Positions 26,826 to 36,443 of a stretch of 64,000 nucleotides of DNA are shown here, in pieces. The stretch is from an uncultured Bacteroidales bacterium (lineage in GTDB: Bacteria; Bacteroidota; Bacteroidia; Bacteroidales; P3). The translations under genes and the position numbers were made by a program. The first letter of the stretch is position 1; every line of letters starts with the position of its first letter. The stretch covers positions 162,171-226,170 of the forward strand of contig CASEWE010000002.1 in assembly GCA_949291555.1 (NCBI GenBank), written 5' to 3'. The notes beneath the pieces are model-generated. The model saw nothing but the letters and a program-made list of their open reading frames with translations. It did no database searches and was not told where the DNA came from.

Positions 26826-28271
26826 CTACCCGATCAGGTTCCTTATCTCATCGGGGTTCTTGCACAACACGTACAGATGGTCGCGCGGTTCGAGCCGCGT
26901 GTTCCCGTTAGGAATTATATACTCCCCTTTCCGCAGGACCATCGTGATCCGGGTGTCTTCAGGCAAATCGGCCTCCAAAAGAAGCTTGCCATCGAGCGGC
27001 GCGCCTTTCTCGACCTCGATTTCGATCATTTCCGTCTTCGTGTCCAAGTCCCGCCGGGCCAAAAGCGCGGCAGGAAGCGGTTCGCCCAATTTCAACTTGC
27101 GGGCCACCCAAGGTATGGTGCTTCCTTGCAAGGCCATCGACAAGAAAGCAATGAAAAACACGATGCTGAAAATCATGTCGGAGTCTTTCAGCCCGGCCAT
27201 CATGGGATAGGTGGCGAACAAAATGGCCGCCGAACCACGCAGGCCCACCCAAGAGATGAAAAGCTGGCTCCTGAAATCGGTCTTCTTGAAGAAAAGCAAG
27301 CATATCATGACCGCCAGCGGCCTGGCTACCAAAATGATCAGGATGGAAATCAGAAGCCCGATCCATTTCACCTCCCACACATGGCTGGGGAAGACCAAAA
27401 GCCCGAGCGTCAAGAAGAGCAGCAGCTGCATCAGCCACGCATAGCCGTCGAAACTGTTCATGATGGCCTGCCGATGGGAGATTTTCTTGTTCCCTACGAA
27501 AATCGCACAGATGTAAACCGCCAGGAACCCGTTCCCGCCCAAGGCGTTGGTAAACGAATAGGTAAACAGCATCAAGGCGATGCACAAGACCGGGTAAAGC
27601 CCTTCGTAACCCACCCGTATGCGGTTGATGGAAATCACCGAAAGCTTTCCCATGACGAATCCCATCAGGACCCCCAGCGACATCTGCCACAGGAGCATCA
27701 GCAAAGCTTTTCCGACCGAAAGGCCTTCCGCCCCCAGCATGCCCACGAAAAGGGTGGTAAGCAGGAAGGCCATGGGGTCGTTGCTCCCGCTTTCGAATTC
27801 CAGCAACGGCTTCAGGTTGTTTTTCAAAGAAAGGCTCTTGGAGTTGAGGATGCTGAAGACGGCCGCCGCATCGGTAGAAGAAACGATAGACCCCAGCAGG
27901 AAAGACTCCACCCACGAAAAATTGGTGAACAAGTGAACGAAAACGCCCACGAAAAAAGCCGTCAGGACGACCCCGAGCGTGGAAAGGGCGATACCTTTCC
28001 CCAAAACGGGCCGGATAGACCGCCACTTGGTGTCCAATCCCCCCGAAAACAAGATGAAGCAAAGGGCCACGTTGCCCAAGAACTGGGTAGCCCCGGCATG
28101 CTCGTACCCGAACTGTATTTTCCCGATGCCTTCCGATCCGGCCAGCATGCCCACGCCCAAGAACAGAATCAAAGACGGGACTCCGAACCTGTACGAGGTC
28201 TTGCCCGCCAAAATGGCGAAAAACAGCAACAAGGAAACCACCAGCAAGACATTGGAAACCGTAATGACCAT
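26826..28271 (-). CDS. CPA1-family cation/proton antiporter with RCK_C domain
   Basis: 481 aa from the ATG at 28271. About twelve transmembrane segments include the CPA1 signature stretch GSIVSSTDAAAVFSILN and ESGSNDPMAF, which holds the paired acidic ion-binding residues. The last 90 residues form a cytoplasmic TrkA-C/RCK_C domain. This layout matches the NhaP2/CvrA K+/H+ antiporters, so potassium or sodium export against protons, with nucleotide or ion gating through RCK_C, is likely. Substrate cannot be fixed by eye. Confidence 0.9.
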   Translation of the reverse strand: MVITVSNVLLVVSLLLFFAILAGKTSYRFGVPSLILFLGVGMLAGSEGIGKIQFGYEHAGATQFLGNVALCFILFSGGLDTKWRSIRPVLGKGIALSTLGVVLTAFFVGVFVHLFTNFSWVESFLLGSIVSSTDAAAVFSILNSKSLSLKNNLKPLLEFESGSNDPMAFLLTTLFVGMLGAEGLSVGKALLMLLWQMSLGVLMGFVMGKLSVISINRIRVGYEGLYPVLCIALMLFTYSFTNALGGNGFLAVYICAIFVGNKKISHRQAIMNSFDGYAWLMQLLLFLTLGLLVFPSHVWEVKWIGLLISILIILVARPLAVMICLLFFKKTDFRSQLFISWVGLRGSAAILFATYPMMAGLKDSDMIFSIVFFIAFLSMALQGSTIPWVARKLKLGEPLPAALLARRDLDTKTEMIEIEVEKGAPLDGKLLLEADLPEDTRITMVLRKGEYIIPNGNTRLEPRDHLYVLCKNPDEIRNLIG

Positions 28272-28888
28272 GATACGTCGTTCTTTTAGCAATAGAAACC
28301 ATTTGCAGGAAGAAAAGGCTTCCGCCAAGCGGCTCCCGCACTATTATAAATAACCCATTTTTCTGAAAGGGTGTAAAAATAAGTGAAATTTTCGGGTTTT
28401 GCAACAACTTCCGCACCAAAAACCGACGAATCGCCCGTCCTTATGGACAAACCTGCTTCCATTTCACAGGAAAACGCGGGAAATCCTGACGTGAAAGCGC
28501 GGGAAAAACGATTTTTCACAAAGATTCTTTTTAAAAATTGCGACTGTATTATTTTTTTCCTATCTTTGAAAATTCGGCTTTCCGCTTTTTCGGAAACCCA
28601 TTCCCGTTTCCCCGTTTATCGAGAGCCATTTTCCAAACTTTTCTTGGGAAACGGATCGGATGCACGACGAAACGATGCGAAAGGGGAAAAACGTTCCGGG
28701 AAGACGCATTCCGCGGACAGGAACCGGCCCCGCGTACGGGAAAAGCGCAAACCGCGCAAGCGGTTTGACGGATCCGAAGCCTTGACGGAATCAAAACCTT
28801 GACGAAACCGGAACCTTGGCCAAGCCAAAAACAGAACGAAACCAAAAACAAACCCTATAAACCATTTTAATCATTAAACCGAAACCAA
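28272..28888. other. Long gene-free divergent region upstream of the second T9SS gene
   Basis: 617 nt. It carries one strong plus-strand promoter (28538-28568) which would leave a leader of about 310 nt before the ATG at 28889. A 7-bp dyad (28748-28754 / 28761-28767) and short CCTTGACG direct repeats near 28780-28812 lie within that leader. Frames here are Arg/Ser-rich noise. Confidence 0.55.
28538..28568 (+). promoter_or_regulatory. Promoter for the second T9SS protein
   Basis: TTG (28538-28540), a 20-nt spacer and TATCTTTG (28561-28568) form an excellent Bacteroidota promoter in an AT-rich island inside an otherwise GC-rich region. Confidence 0.75.
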
Positions 28889-31800
28889 ATGAAGAAAGTA
28901 CTCGGATGCTTAGGCCTCGCATTATGCGCCGCCTTGGTCTTTTCCAGCCCTTCATCCGCCCAGAAAGCGGAAAAATTTTCCCGGGAAAACGGGAATCCTG
29001 CCTTTACCCTCCAGAAATTCAACCCCGGCCTTGCCTCCCTTAAAGCAGTCGATGGGGAGCTGACCGCAGGCCAAAAGCCGGCCAAGCCCGGGAAATCGGC
29101 CCCTGCCGGTTTCCGTCCTGCCGTGAAAAGCGCGGAGAACCCGCTCTTTTTCTGCGACTTCGCCACAGAAGCCTCCATGGATCAATGGATCGCGCTCGAC
29201 TCCAACCATGACGGGCTCCTCTGGGGCTGGTACGATGGCTGGGACGTGAACTGGGATGAAAACAGCGGCTCGGGCTGGATCAGTTATTCCGCCACCTCTC
29301 CCTTGGACGACTACTTGGTGACCGCCAACCCCGTTTCGCTCAAAACCGGCCCGAATTACATCTCCTTCTACTACCGTTGCCCTGTCGGAACCGCTTCTTG
29401 GGGGTATATGGAACGCATGGAAGTCCTCTACGGGAAAAGCCCGGACGTGGATGAAATGCAGCAGATCTGGTTCCGGGAATTCAATGACGAGGAATATCAA
29501 TATGCCCTCTGCGAAATTCCCTTGGAAGAAGACGGGGATTACTATTTCGCTTTCCACGCCATTTCCGACCAGGATCAGATGGGATTCAATATCGACAACG
29601 TTACCATCGATACCGGCGCTGCGCCCGGAACGCCCGATATCGCGGTGGAATTGGTCTTGCCCGTTTCTTCCTGTGACCTGACCGGCACCGAACGCATCGG
29701 AGCCCGGGTAGCCAACGCCGGAACCCAAGGCATACACGGGTTCACCCTTTCCTATACCGTCAACGACAGCTGGCCGGCCACGGAGCAGACCTTCGATTTC
29801 AATCTGCCTGTGGGCACCGATACCTTGGTTTACTTCGACCAGACGGCCGACTTTTCGACCCCGGGCCAATACCTTGTTAAATTGGAAGCCAGCCTCGACG
29901 GCACGGAAACTGTTCTGGAAAACAATACGGCCCAAGGCAGCGTTTTCCTCTTCGAGCCGGCAGAAATCCCCTTCAAGACCGATTTTTCCGAAGAATCCGG
30001 CCGCAACGACTGGACATTCCAAGGAAACGACTGGGAATTAGACTCGGCTTATTTGGCGATGGCTCCCGGCGCGAGCGTGGGGAACGCCATGCTTTATTCC
30101 CGTTGCATCGATATGGAAGAAGGCCGGACATACCGGCTCGAACTCTCTTACAAAGCCGGGCTGAGCTATAGCGGCCTGTATACCTACTACGACAGCATCG
30201 ACGTCCTGATAGGCAAGATAGGCGATCCCGAAAACCTCTGGGACACCATCGGAAACGTCCATCACCTGTATACCGACGAGGCTTTCACCACTTATTCGAC
30301 CATTTTCGAAAGCCCGGCTTCCGGCCAGTACAGCATCGCCATCCGCTCCATCAACCCCTATAGCGACTTCCGCCTGCGTTCTGTCAGCGTAGACACCTTG
30401 TCTGCCCACGATGTCCGCATCAATTCGTTCGGCGGCTTGGCCCTGATGATGCCGGAAGAGCACGTCAACAACACCCTGACGACTTTCGCGGAAGTGGAAA
30501 ACCGGGGCCAGCAAGCCACCGAAGCCGTGGTGGCTGTTTCCTCCCAAGGTTCGGAGATCGGCCAGAAAACCGTGACCCTGGACGAGCTGAACACGCCTGT
30601 CCCGGTTGAAATCGAAATCCAGCCCTCCGGATTGACCGCCGGCACCGAAGCCGTCTTCACGGCCGAAATCTCGATTCCGGGCACTGAAGACCCCACGCCC
30701 GACAACCAATGCAGCACAACGGTCCTGGTGACGGAAGACGTTTTCGGCTATGACACGGTTTCGGAAGACATGTACAACGCCGACAATGCCGTTGGCGTGG
30801 AAGAAGGCCTGTATGTCGGCATGCTCTTCGACTTCCCGGTAAGCGATACCCTCACGGGGGTTTCACTCGGCTGGGGCACAGCCGACAACCAGGACATCGA
30901 GATCCTGGTCCTCAAGTACGATGCCGAAGAATCCACCGCGGAACAAGTGGTCGGCATCACCTTGCCGCAAGGCTTGCAAGCCGGGCAGATCGTCTACGGA
31001 ATCCAGCCCACGGTCCTTGAAGCGGGCTCTTACCTGATCATGATCGGAGCCACGTATGCAGGCTTGGTTTGCGACTTCACCGACCCGAGCCAAAGCCGGG
31101 TATACGGGATGATGGAAAACTTCATCGCTCCGCTCGGCACCTTCGGCAACGCGGCTATCCGTGCCGTTTTCAGCCACGATACCGAAATCCTGGCGCATGA
31201 CGCGACTGCCGAATCCATCGTGAAGCCGGCCGAAACGGGCTTCTTTGCCACCAACGAAACCGTAGAGGTCCAGATCCGCAACTGGGGTTCGGAAAACGAC
31301 TCCATTCCGGTAAACCTCTTGGTAAACGGCCAATTGCAGACCCAGACCATTTTCGTGGAGTCGATGCAGACAGGCGTTGCCACTTTCACGGCCGACTTGT
31401 CGGCTCCTTCCACCGAATACGAGCTCGTGGCTTTCACTTCCTTGAACAGCGATGAGGATCGTTCGAACGACACTTGCCGCAAGACGGTCACGACCTTGCC
31501 GGCTCCCGATCCCTACGTGATGGACTTCGAATACTGCGCCGACTTCGCCATCGACAATTTCACGCCGGCCTGGCGTTCGGTAGACAATGACCAGCAGCCC
31601 ACCTACGGCATCCAGACGATTTCCTACCCGCACCGAGGCGAAGCCTACGGTTTCATGGCCTTCAATCCCTTCGCCACCACGCCGGCCATGAACAACCCGG
31701 ATATCCTTCCCCATGGGGGAACCCGGTTCGGCGGCGCTTTCGCCACGACATCGGGAAGGAATGACGACTGGCTGATTTCGCCCGCCTTGGCTTTGCCCGA

Positions 31801-32326
31801 AACCGATGCCAACCTCAACCTTTGGGTACGGTCTTACCAAGACACTTACGGAACGGACCAGTACCGGATACTGGTTTCTTCTACCGAAAACCTGGAAGAC
31901 TTCATCGTGCTGAAAGACACGACCGAGGCTCCCATGGCTTGGACGGAAGTGAACGTGCCGCTCGACGACTATGCCGGCCAGACCGTGTACCTCGCCATCC
32001 AATGCGTTTCCCCCGACCGCTTCCTCTTCATGGTAGACGACATCCGCGTGAGCAAGCCGGAGGCTTCCACCTGCCGTCCTGAAACGCTCGAATCCCGCTT
32101 GAAACTCTACCCGAACCCGGCCACGGAAACGATTGTCATCAATGCCGCCGGCACCCGGATCAACCATGTGGGCATTTTCAACCTCAGCGGACGGATGGTT
32201 TACAATTCGGCCAACCTCGACACCGACAATTTCCGGTTCAACGTAACCGAGCTCACATCGGGCATGTACTTCGCCCGCGTGAAGACCGGACAAGGTTCCG
32301 CCGTCCTGAAATTCGTGGTGAAGTAA
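28889..32326 (+). CDS. T9SS-secreted choice-of-anchor-J / cleaved-adhesin protein
   Basis: 1145 aa. The signal peptide ends near SSAQ (residue 25). Approximate modules: anchor-J/MAM-like at 83-245 and 359-505; CARDB-like at 249-345, 505-610 and 765-865; a shared unclassified domain at 618-765 (GYDTVSEDMYN...); cleaved-adhesin at 873-1062; and a type A sorting domain from 1072 (LKLYPNPAT) ending YFARVKT...VLKFVVK. The order repeats that of the protein at 822-5354, which has extra CARDB modules near the N-terminus. Surface location through type IX secretion is well supported; a binding role is inferred. A strong promoter lies upstream and a terminator follows. Confidence 0.88.
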   Translation: MKKVLGCLGLALCAALVFSSPSSAQKAEKFSRENGNPAFTLQKFNPGLASLKAVDGELTAGQKPAKPGKSAPAGFRPAVKSAENPLFFCDFATEASMDQWIALDSNHDGLLWGWYDGWDVNWDENSGSGWISYSATSPLDDYLVTANPVSLKTGPNYISFYYRCPVGTASWGYMERMEVLYGKSPDVDEMQQIWFREFNDEEYQYALCEIPLEEDGDYYFAFHAISDQDQMGFNIDNVTIDTGAAPGTPDIAVELVLPVSSCDLTGTERIGARVANAGTQGIHGFTLSYTVNDSWPATEQTFDFNLPVGTDTLVYFDQTADFSTPGQYLVKLEASLDGTETVLENNTAQGSVFLFEPAEIPFKTDFSEESGRNDWTFQGNDWELDSAYLAMAPGASVGNAMLYSRCIDMEEGRTYRLELSYKAGLSYSGLYTYYDSIDVLIGKIGDPENLWDTIGNVHHLYTDEAFTTYSTIFESPASGQYSIAIRSINPYSDFRLRSVSVDTLSAHDVRINSFGGLALMMPEEHVNNTLTTFAEVENRGQQATEAVVAVSSQGSEIGQKTVTLDELNTPVPVEIEIQPSGLTAGTEAVFTAEISIPGTEDPTPDNQCSTTVLVTEDVFGYDTVSEDMYNADNAVGVEEGLYVGMLFDFPVSDTLTGVSLGWGTADNQDIEILVLKYDAEESTAEQVVGITLPQGLQAGQIVYGIQPTVLEAGSYLIMIGATYAGLVCDFTDPSQSRVYGMMENFIAPLGTFGNAAIRAVFSHDTEILAHDATAESIVKPAETGFFATNETVEVQIRNWGSENDSIPVNLLVNGQLQTQTIFVESMQTGVATFTADLSAPSTEYELVAFTSLNSDEDRSNDTCRKTVTTLPAPDPYVMDFEYCADFAIDNFTPAWRSVDNDQQPTYGIQTISYPHRGEAYGFMAFNPFATTPAMNNPDILPHGGTRFGGAFATTSGRNDDWLISPALALPETDANLNLWVRSYQDTYGTDQYRILVSSTENLEDFIVLKDTTEAPMAWTEVNVPLDDYAGQTVYLAIQCVSPDRFLFMVDDIRVSKPEASTCRPETLESRLKLYPNPATETIVINAAGTRINHVGIFNLSGRMVYNSANLDTDNFRFNVTELTSGMYFARVKTGQGSAVLKFVVK

Positions 32327-32376
32327 TGATGAAGCAGCCTTGCGCGGCAAAGCGGCCTTGACGGAAGGCTGCTTTT

Positions 32377-32430
32377 GAACGGGGCCGGCCCGGAAGTCTT
32401 TTCGACTCTCGGGCCGGCCCCGTTCTTTTT
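32377..32430 (+). terminator. Intrinsic terminator after the second T9SS gene
   Basis: A 16-bp GC-rich perfect stem (32377-32392 / 32410-32425) with a 17-nt loop is followed by TTTTT (32426-32430). The remaining gap to the DUF4249 stop is empty. Confidence 0.85.
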
Positions 32431-32605
32431 CCACGTCCTGCCGAACGCTGCCGGGGAACGCGAACGCCCCGGAACACGGGAAGACGCCCTTGTTCCGCCC
32501 CGCAGGAAAAGCCCCCTGCAGGCGGAAAAGCAAAACGGAAGGCAACCGACCGGATCAGGCGCCGGACAACGGGAACGACGAAAATACCGGCAGACGGAAA
32601 AACAA

Positions 32606-33691
32606 TCAGAAAAGCGGGAGGGACGGGCGAGGGGGAACGATGCAACTGCCTCTGCCCACGCAATAAAGGGCAAAGCAGCCGAAAGCCCCGTTCGAGATAT
32701 TGCCCCGGACATTGGAGGGCGCCCCGCTGAAGACCGGGAAATCGGTAGAGACCGCTTCCTTCACATCGGAAATGAAACGGTTGTATTCCTCGGAAAAGCT
32801 GTAAACAATCAACGTGGCCGTATCGCCTTCCTTCAAGGGCGGAACCCGCCGGGAACCCGAGGCGGAGCTGTCCGCGAAAAAGTAAATCGGCACGCCTTTC
32901 AGGTAGATTCCCGAAGTGAACATGTCGGGAAAACAGAAAATATCGGTAATGGAATCGTAATACGTATGCCCGTTGAGGGCGAAACTGAACCCGTAATAGT
33001 CGTGGGTAGGCGGGTCTTGGGCGTAAAGCAGGATATTCCAGCCCAGACGCGAAGGGTCGGGCATGTAAAACGGCGGCATCCCCATGCCGTACACGGCCCG
33101 TACCGAATCGATAGGCGGGATATAGGGCATGGTGCCGGAAGCCTCGTAAAGCTCCTTTTCCCCGTCCCGATCGGCATCGGCTTCAATGTGCAAGCGGTAG
33201 GTCTTTCCCATTTCCCCGAACACGTCGGGACGGCTCCGGTACCAGCCCGCCCGCAGGCTGTCTTCCACGAAGTCGAAACGTTTCCCGCCCGTTTCCGTCA
33301 CGTAAACGGTAGCCCCGCAAACCTCCGTTCCCGCCAAGTCCGGGTCGTAGTAATCGCAGGAACGGCTCAGCTTCACCACATGCGATGCAGTGTCGGTGGT
33401 CAACCGGGCATCGACCACCAGAACCGGATCCATGCTTCCCAAATCCACTTCGATTATCTCGGTACAGGCACTCCAGGCCAGGAACGGGAACAGGAACAGC
33501 GCGGCTTTCCCGAATCCGGCCGCCCGTTCTCCGCACGCGCCCGCGCGAGCCGCTTTCCAAGGCCTTTCCCCCTTGCGGAATCCTTCCTGGCCGCGGAGCC
33601 AGCCCCCGGCACGGAGACCTTCCCGCCTCCGGCTCCCGGACAAGCTCCAAGCCGGGAATCCTTTTTCTGCCTTCAACCTTCTCTTGCTCAT
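32606..33691 (-). CDS. DUF4249-type lipoprotein paired with a TonB-dependent receptor
   Basis: 361 aa from the ATG at 33691. A hydrophobic stretch and lipobox (FLAWSAC) are followed by TEIIEVDLG, typical of DUF4249 proteins, which are encoded with TonB receptors and probably act as the surface ligand-capture partner. The odd feature is that about 60 Arg/Gly-rich residues precede the hydrophobic stretch; no ATG, GTG or TTG closer to it was found in frame. Either the start is non-standard or the leader is unusually long. It starts 16 nt after the receptor stop. Confidence 0.7.
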   Translation of the reverse strand: MSKRRLKAEKGFPAWSLSGSRRREGLRAGGWLRGQEGFRKGERPWKAARAGACGERAAGFGKAALFLFPFLAWSACTEIIEVDLGSMDPVLVVDARLTTDTASHVVKLSRSCDYYDPDLAGTEVCGATVYVTETGGKRFDFVEDSLRAGWYRSRPDVFGEMGKTYRLHIEADADRDGEKELYEASGTMPYIPPIDSVRAVYGMGMPPFYMPDPSRLGWNILLYAQDPPTHDYYGFSFALNGHTYYDSITDIFCFPDMFTSGIYLKGVPIYFFADSSASGSRRVPPLKEGDTATLIVYSFSEEYNRFISDVKEAVSTDFPVFSGAPSNVRGNISNGAFGCFALYCVGRGSCIVPPRPSLPLF

Positions 33692-33707
33692 GTCCCGAAT
33701 GAAGTTT

Positions 33708-36071
33708 TCAAAAATTGAAGTTGAACGTGACAAACGGCACCACCGAAAACAAGTAAATCTTCACTGCATACGACCGGTTGGGGTCGGCCGCATCCTGGTA
33801 GAAGGAAACCGACCAAGGGTTCTTGCGCCCGTAGGCATTGTACAACCCGGCCGAAAGGCTCCACCGGTAAGGTTTCCCGTTGCCGGGCCGGGAGCGGAAG
33901 GTATAGGCCACGTCCAAGCGATGGTAATTTTCCATGCGGTTGGCGTTCCGCTTCCCGTAAATGGGAACGAAATGCCCGTCGATTACGGCTTTGCCCACCG
34001 GATAGGTGGTTGGCTGCCCCGAATAAAACATCCAATTGAACGAAAGGCTATGGCGCGGATGCGGGTCGATGTTGAGCAGCACGTTCACCGCATGGGGCCT
34101 GTCCTGGGGCGAGGGGTAAGGCTCCGACTGATTCACCTGGTCGATGACCCGCATGGAACGGGAAAAAGTATAGCTCAGGGAGCCGTTCACCAAGCCTTCT
34201 TCCTTCTTCAAGTAGACTTCCACCCCGTAGGCCCATCCCCGGCCCATGCGCAATTCCCCGTAAAGGTCGGAATTGAGCAGGAGGTTGGAATGGTCCTTGA
34301 AATCGATCACATGGTGCAGGAACTTGTAATAAGCCTCTACCGAAAGGCTCCACCGGCCTTTCGGGAAATCTTTCGAAACCCCGGCCGCAATCATGTCGGA
34401 GGTCTGCGGCTTGACGAACGGGTTGGCCGGGAACCAGATGTCGAGCGGGTTTCCCGAAGAAGAATTGGAGGCCAGCTGGGAATACTGCACGGTGCGCGTG
34501 TAGTTGAACTTGAGGGTAAAGGCATGGTTGAACAGGTAAGAAAGCCCTACCCTCGGCTCCAAACCCCAGTAAGTATGGTAAAAGCCCCGGCTTCCGTAAT
34601 AACGGCGCTCTGTCCGGTTGTACCCTTCATCGAAAAAGGAGACCGAGTCGGGCCCTTGGTTGGAAAACGTGCTGAACCGGAGCCCGTACTTCACCTGCAA
34701 GCGTTCGCCCACCGACTGGTTGTCACCCACGTAAACGCCGCTCTCCAAAGCATGGAAATGGTCTTGGTTGAAACGGTAATGGTAGCTGGAATCCACAAAG
34801 CCGATTGCTTCGTACATGTTGACCGTCAGATCGCCGGGCTGGTACTGGTGGTAGCGCAGGTCGAACCCGAAACGCAGCTCGTGGTTCCTGGGCGTGAACG
34901 TCCAGTCGGCTTTGCCCACGTAGTCGGTTATGCGGGTTTTCCAGATGAAGTCGTAATTGTCGGTGTTCTGGCGGGCATAGCTGAGGTAATCGCTCGCATG
35001 CGCGTTGACGTTCATGACGAAGCGGTTGGAAAAAAGGTGGCTCCAGGCAAGGCTGGCCATCCGGTTCCCGTAGTCCAGCCCCACGTTCATCTGCTCCAAG
35101 CCGAACCGGTCTTTCCCCAAGTAGCCCGAAAGGGACAGCTTGTCTTTCCCGTTGGCGAACCGGTGCACGATTTTGGCATTGAAGTCGTAAAATCCCAGCC
35201 GGGTGCCCCGCATCCCGGCCAATGGGAGGAAAAGGTCGAAATACGTGGCCCGGGCGGCCGCCAAGAAAGAAGTGCGGTCTTTCCAGATCGGGCCGTTGAC
35301 CGTGGCTTTGGCCACCAGCAGGCCGATTCCCGCGTCCACGTGGTATTTGCGGAAATCGCCTTCTTTCATGGTAACATCCACCACCGATGCAAGCCGGCCC
35401 CCGTAGGAAATCGGGATGTCGCCCTTGTAGACCGATGCCGAACCAAGGACATCGTTGTTGAACACCGAAAAGAAACCGCAGGTGTGCGTGGGATTGTACA
35501 AGGTGGCCTCGTCGAGGATGATGGCGTTCTGATCCAAGCCTCCGCCCCGGACGCTGAAACCCGAACTGGTTTCGCTCGACATGAGCACGCCCGGGAGCAA
35601 CTGCACGGCCTTGATGATATCCGGTTCGCCCAAAAGGGCCGGGATCCGCTGGATCATCTGCGGGGTGAAATCGACCATGCCCATGGTGTTCCGCTGCTGG
35701 TAGGCGGCCCGCCGGCCGCGGACTTCCACGCCCTCCAGCAAGAGAGCCTGGGCCTGGAGAAAGAAATCCCGTTTCGAATCCTTGTCCAAATCGATCTGCA
35801 CGGAAAGCGGGGAATAGCCCAGGCAACTGATTTCAAGGGCGTATTGCCCGGCCGGCAAGGAAAGCTGGTAATTGCCGTCCTCGTCCGAGGTGGCCCCTTT
35901 CCCCAAGGCGGGAACCCAAAGGGCCGCCCCGATCACCGCATCGCGGGTATGGCTGTCCTGGATTTTTCCCGAAAGGACGCACGCCTCTTGGGCCGGCAAC
36001 AACGAGGCCAGGAAAAGCAGAAGGAAGAATGCCGCCGGGAATTTCTTTCCCGTTGAAAAGATGCCGCTCAT
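33708..36071 (-). CDS. TonB-dependent receptor with carboxypeptidase-like N-terminal domain
   Basis: 787 aa from the ATG at 36071. Signal peptide to about residue 27, then a CarboxypepD_reg-like domain (LSGKIQDSHTRDAVIGAAL...SLPAGQYALEISCLGY), then a plug with SGFSVRGGGLDQNAIILDEA, then a 22-strand-type barrel ending in an aromatic FVTFNFNF typical of outer-membrane proteins. It imports an unknown substrate using TonB energy, and cotranscribes with the DUF4249 lipoprotein downstream. No SusD homologue is present. The frame stays open upstream for 650 codons, antisense to asnS, which is a shadow. Confidence 0.9.
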   Translation of the reverse strand: MSGIFSTGKKFPAAFFLLLFLASLLPAQEACVLSGKIQDSHTRDAVIGAALWVPALGKGATSDEDGNYQLSLPAGQYALEISCLGYSPLSVQIDLDKDSKRDFFLQAQALLLEGVEVRGRRAAYQQRNTMGMVDFTPQMIQRIPALLGEPDIIKAVQLLPGVLMSSETSSGFSVRGGGLDQNAIILDEATLYNPTHTCGFFSVFNNDVLGSASVYKGDIPISYGGRLASVVDVTMKEGDFRKYHVDAGIGLLVAKATVNGPIWKDRTSFLAAARATYFDLFLPLAGMRGTRLGFYDFNAKIVHRFANGKDKLSLSGYLGKDRFGLEQMNVGLDYGNRMASLAWSHLFSNRFVMNVNAHASDYLSYARQNTDNYDFIWKTRITDYVGKADWTFTPRNHELRFGFDLRYHQYQPGDLTVNMYEAIGFVDSSYHYRFNQDHFHALESGVYVGDNQSVGERLQVKYGLRFSTFSNQGPDSVSFFDEGYNRTERRYYGSRGFYHTYWGLEPRVGLSYLFNHAFTLKFNYTRTVQYSQLASNSSSGNPLDIWFPANPFVKPQTSDMIAAGVSKDFPKGRWSLSVEAYYKFLHHVIDFKDHSNLLLNSDLYGELRMGRGWAYGVEVYLKKEEGLVNGSLSYTFSRSMRVIDQVNQSEPYPSPQDRPHAVNVLLNIDPHPRHSLSFNWMFYSGQPTTYPVGKAVIDGHFVPIYGKRNANRMENYHRLDVAYTFRSRPGNGKPYRWSLSAGLYNAYGRKNPWSVSFYQDAADPNRSYAVKIYLFSVVPFVTFNFNF

Positions 36072-36443
36072 CGCGCCTTGTTTTTCAGAAGCCGGCCGAT
36101 TGCCCGGGCAACCGTTTCTCCATGCAGCCGGACAAGGAGCCCCGGGCTTCCGGGCACGTTGCCGCCCGATGCAAACCCGCTCTTGCGCACGCGGCACGAC
36201 TCCCGCAACGACCGGACATAAGGCAAGGGTGGCAAATATAGAGAGATTTTGCATAGGCCTGCGCGCCTTTCCCCCCGAACGGAAGAAGAACGGAGGAAAC
36301 AAGGGAGGCGAAGGACACACGCAGGAAAGGCGAAAGGCGCCGTGCAAATCCCTGCCGGGCCGGGTCCTGTCGGTAAAAAATTGTAATTTCGCGGTCTGCA
36401 TGCCGCCAAAAAGGCCGCATGAGAGGTTAAGAGGAACATAGCC
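36072..36443. other. Divergent region between TonB receptor and asnS
   Basis: 372 nt. A minus-strand TATATTTG box (36233-36240) probably drives the receptor operon. A plus-strand TAATTTCG box (36384-36391), one mismatch from consensus, may drive asnS. No other structure was seen. Confidence 0.45.

Noticed and set aside
33390..36056. 888-codon plus-strand open frame
   Set aside because: Shadow of the TonB receptor and DUF4249 genes; no domain and a low-complexity product.
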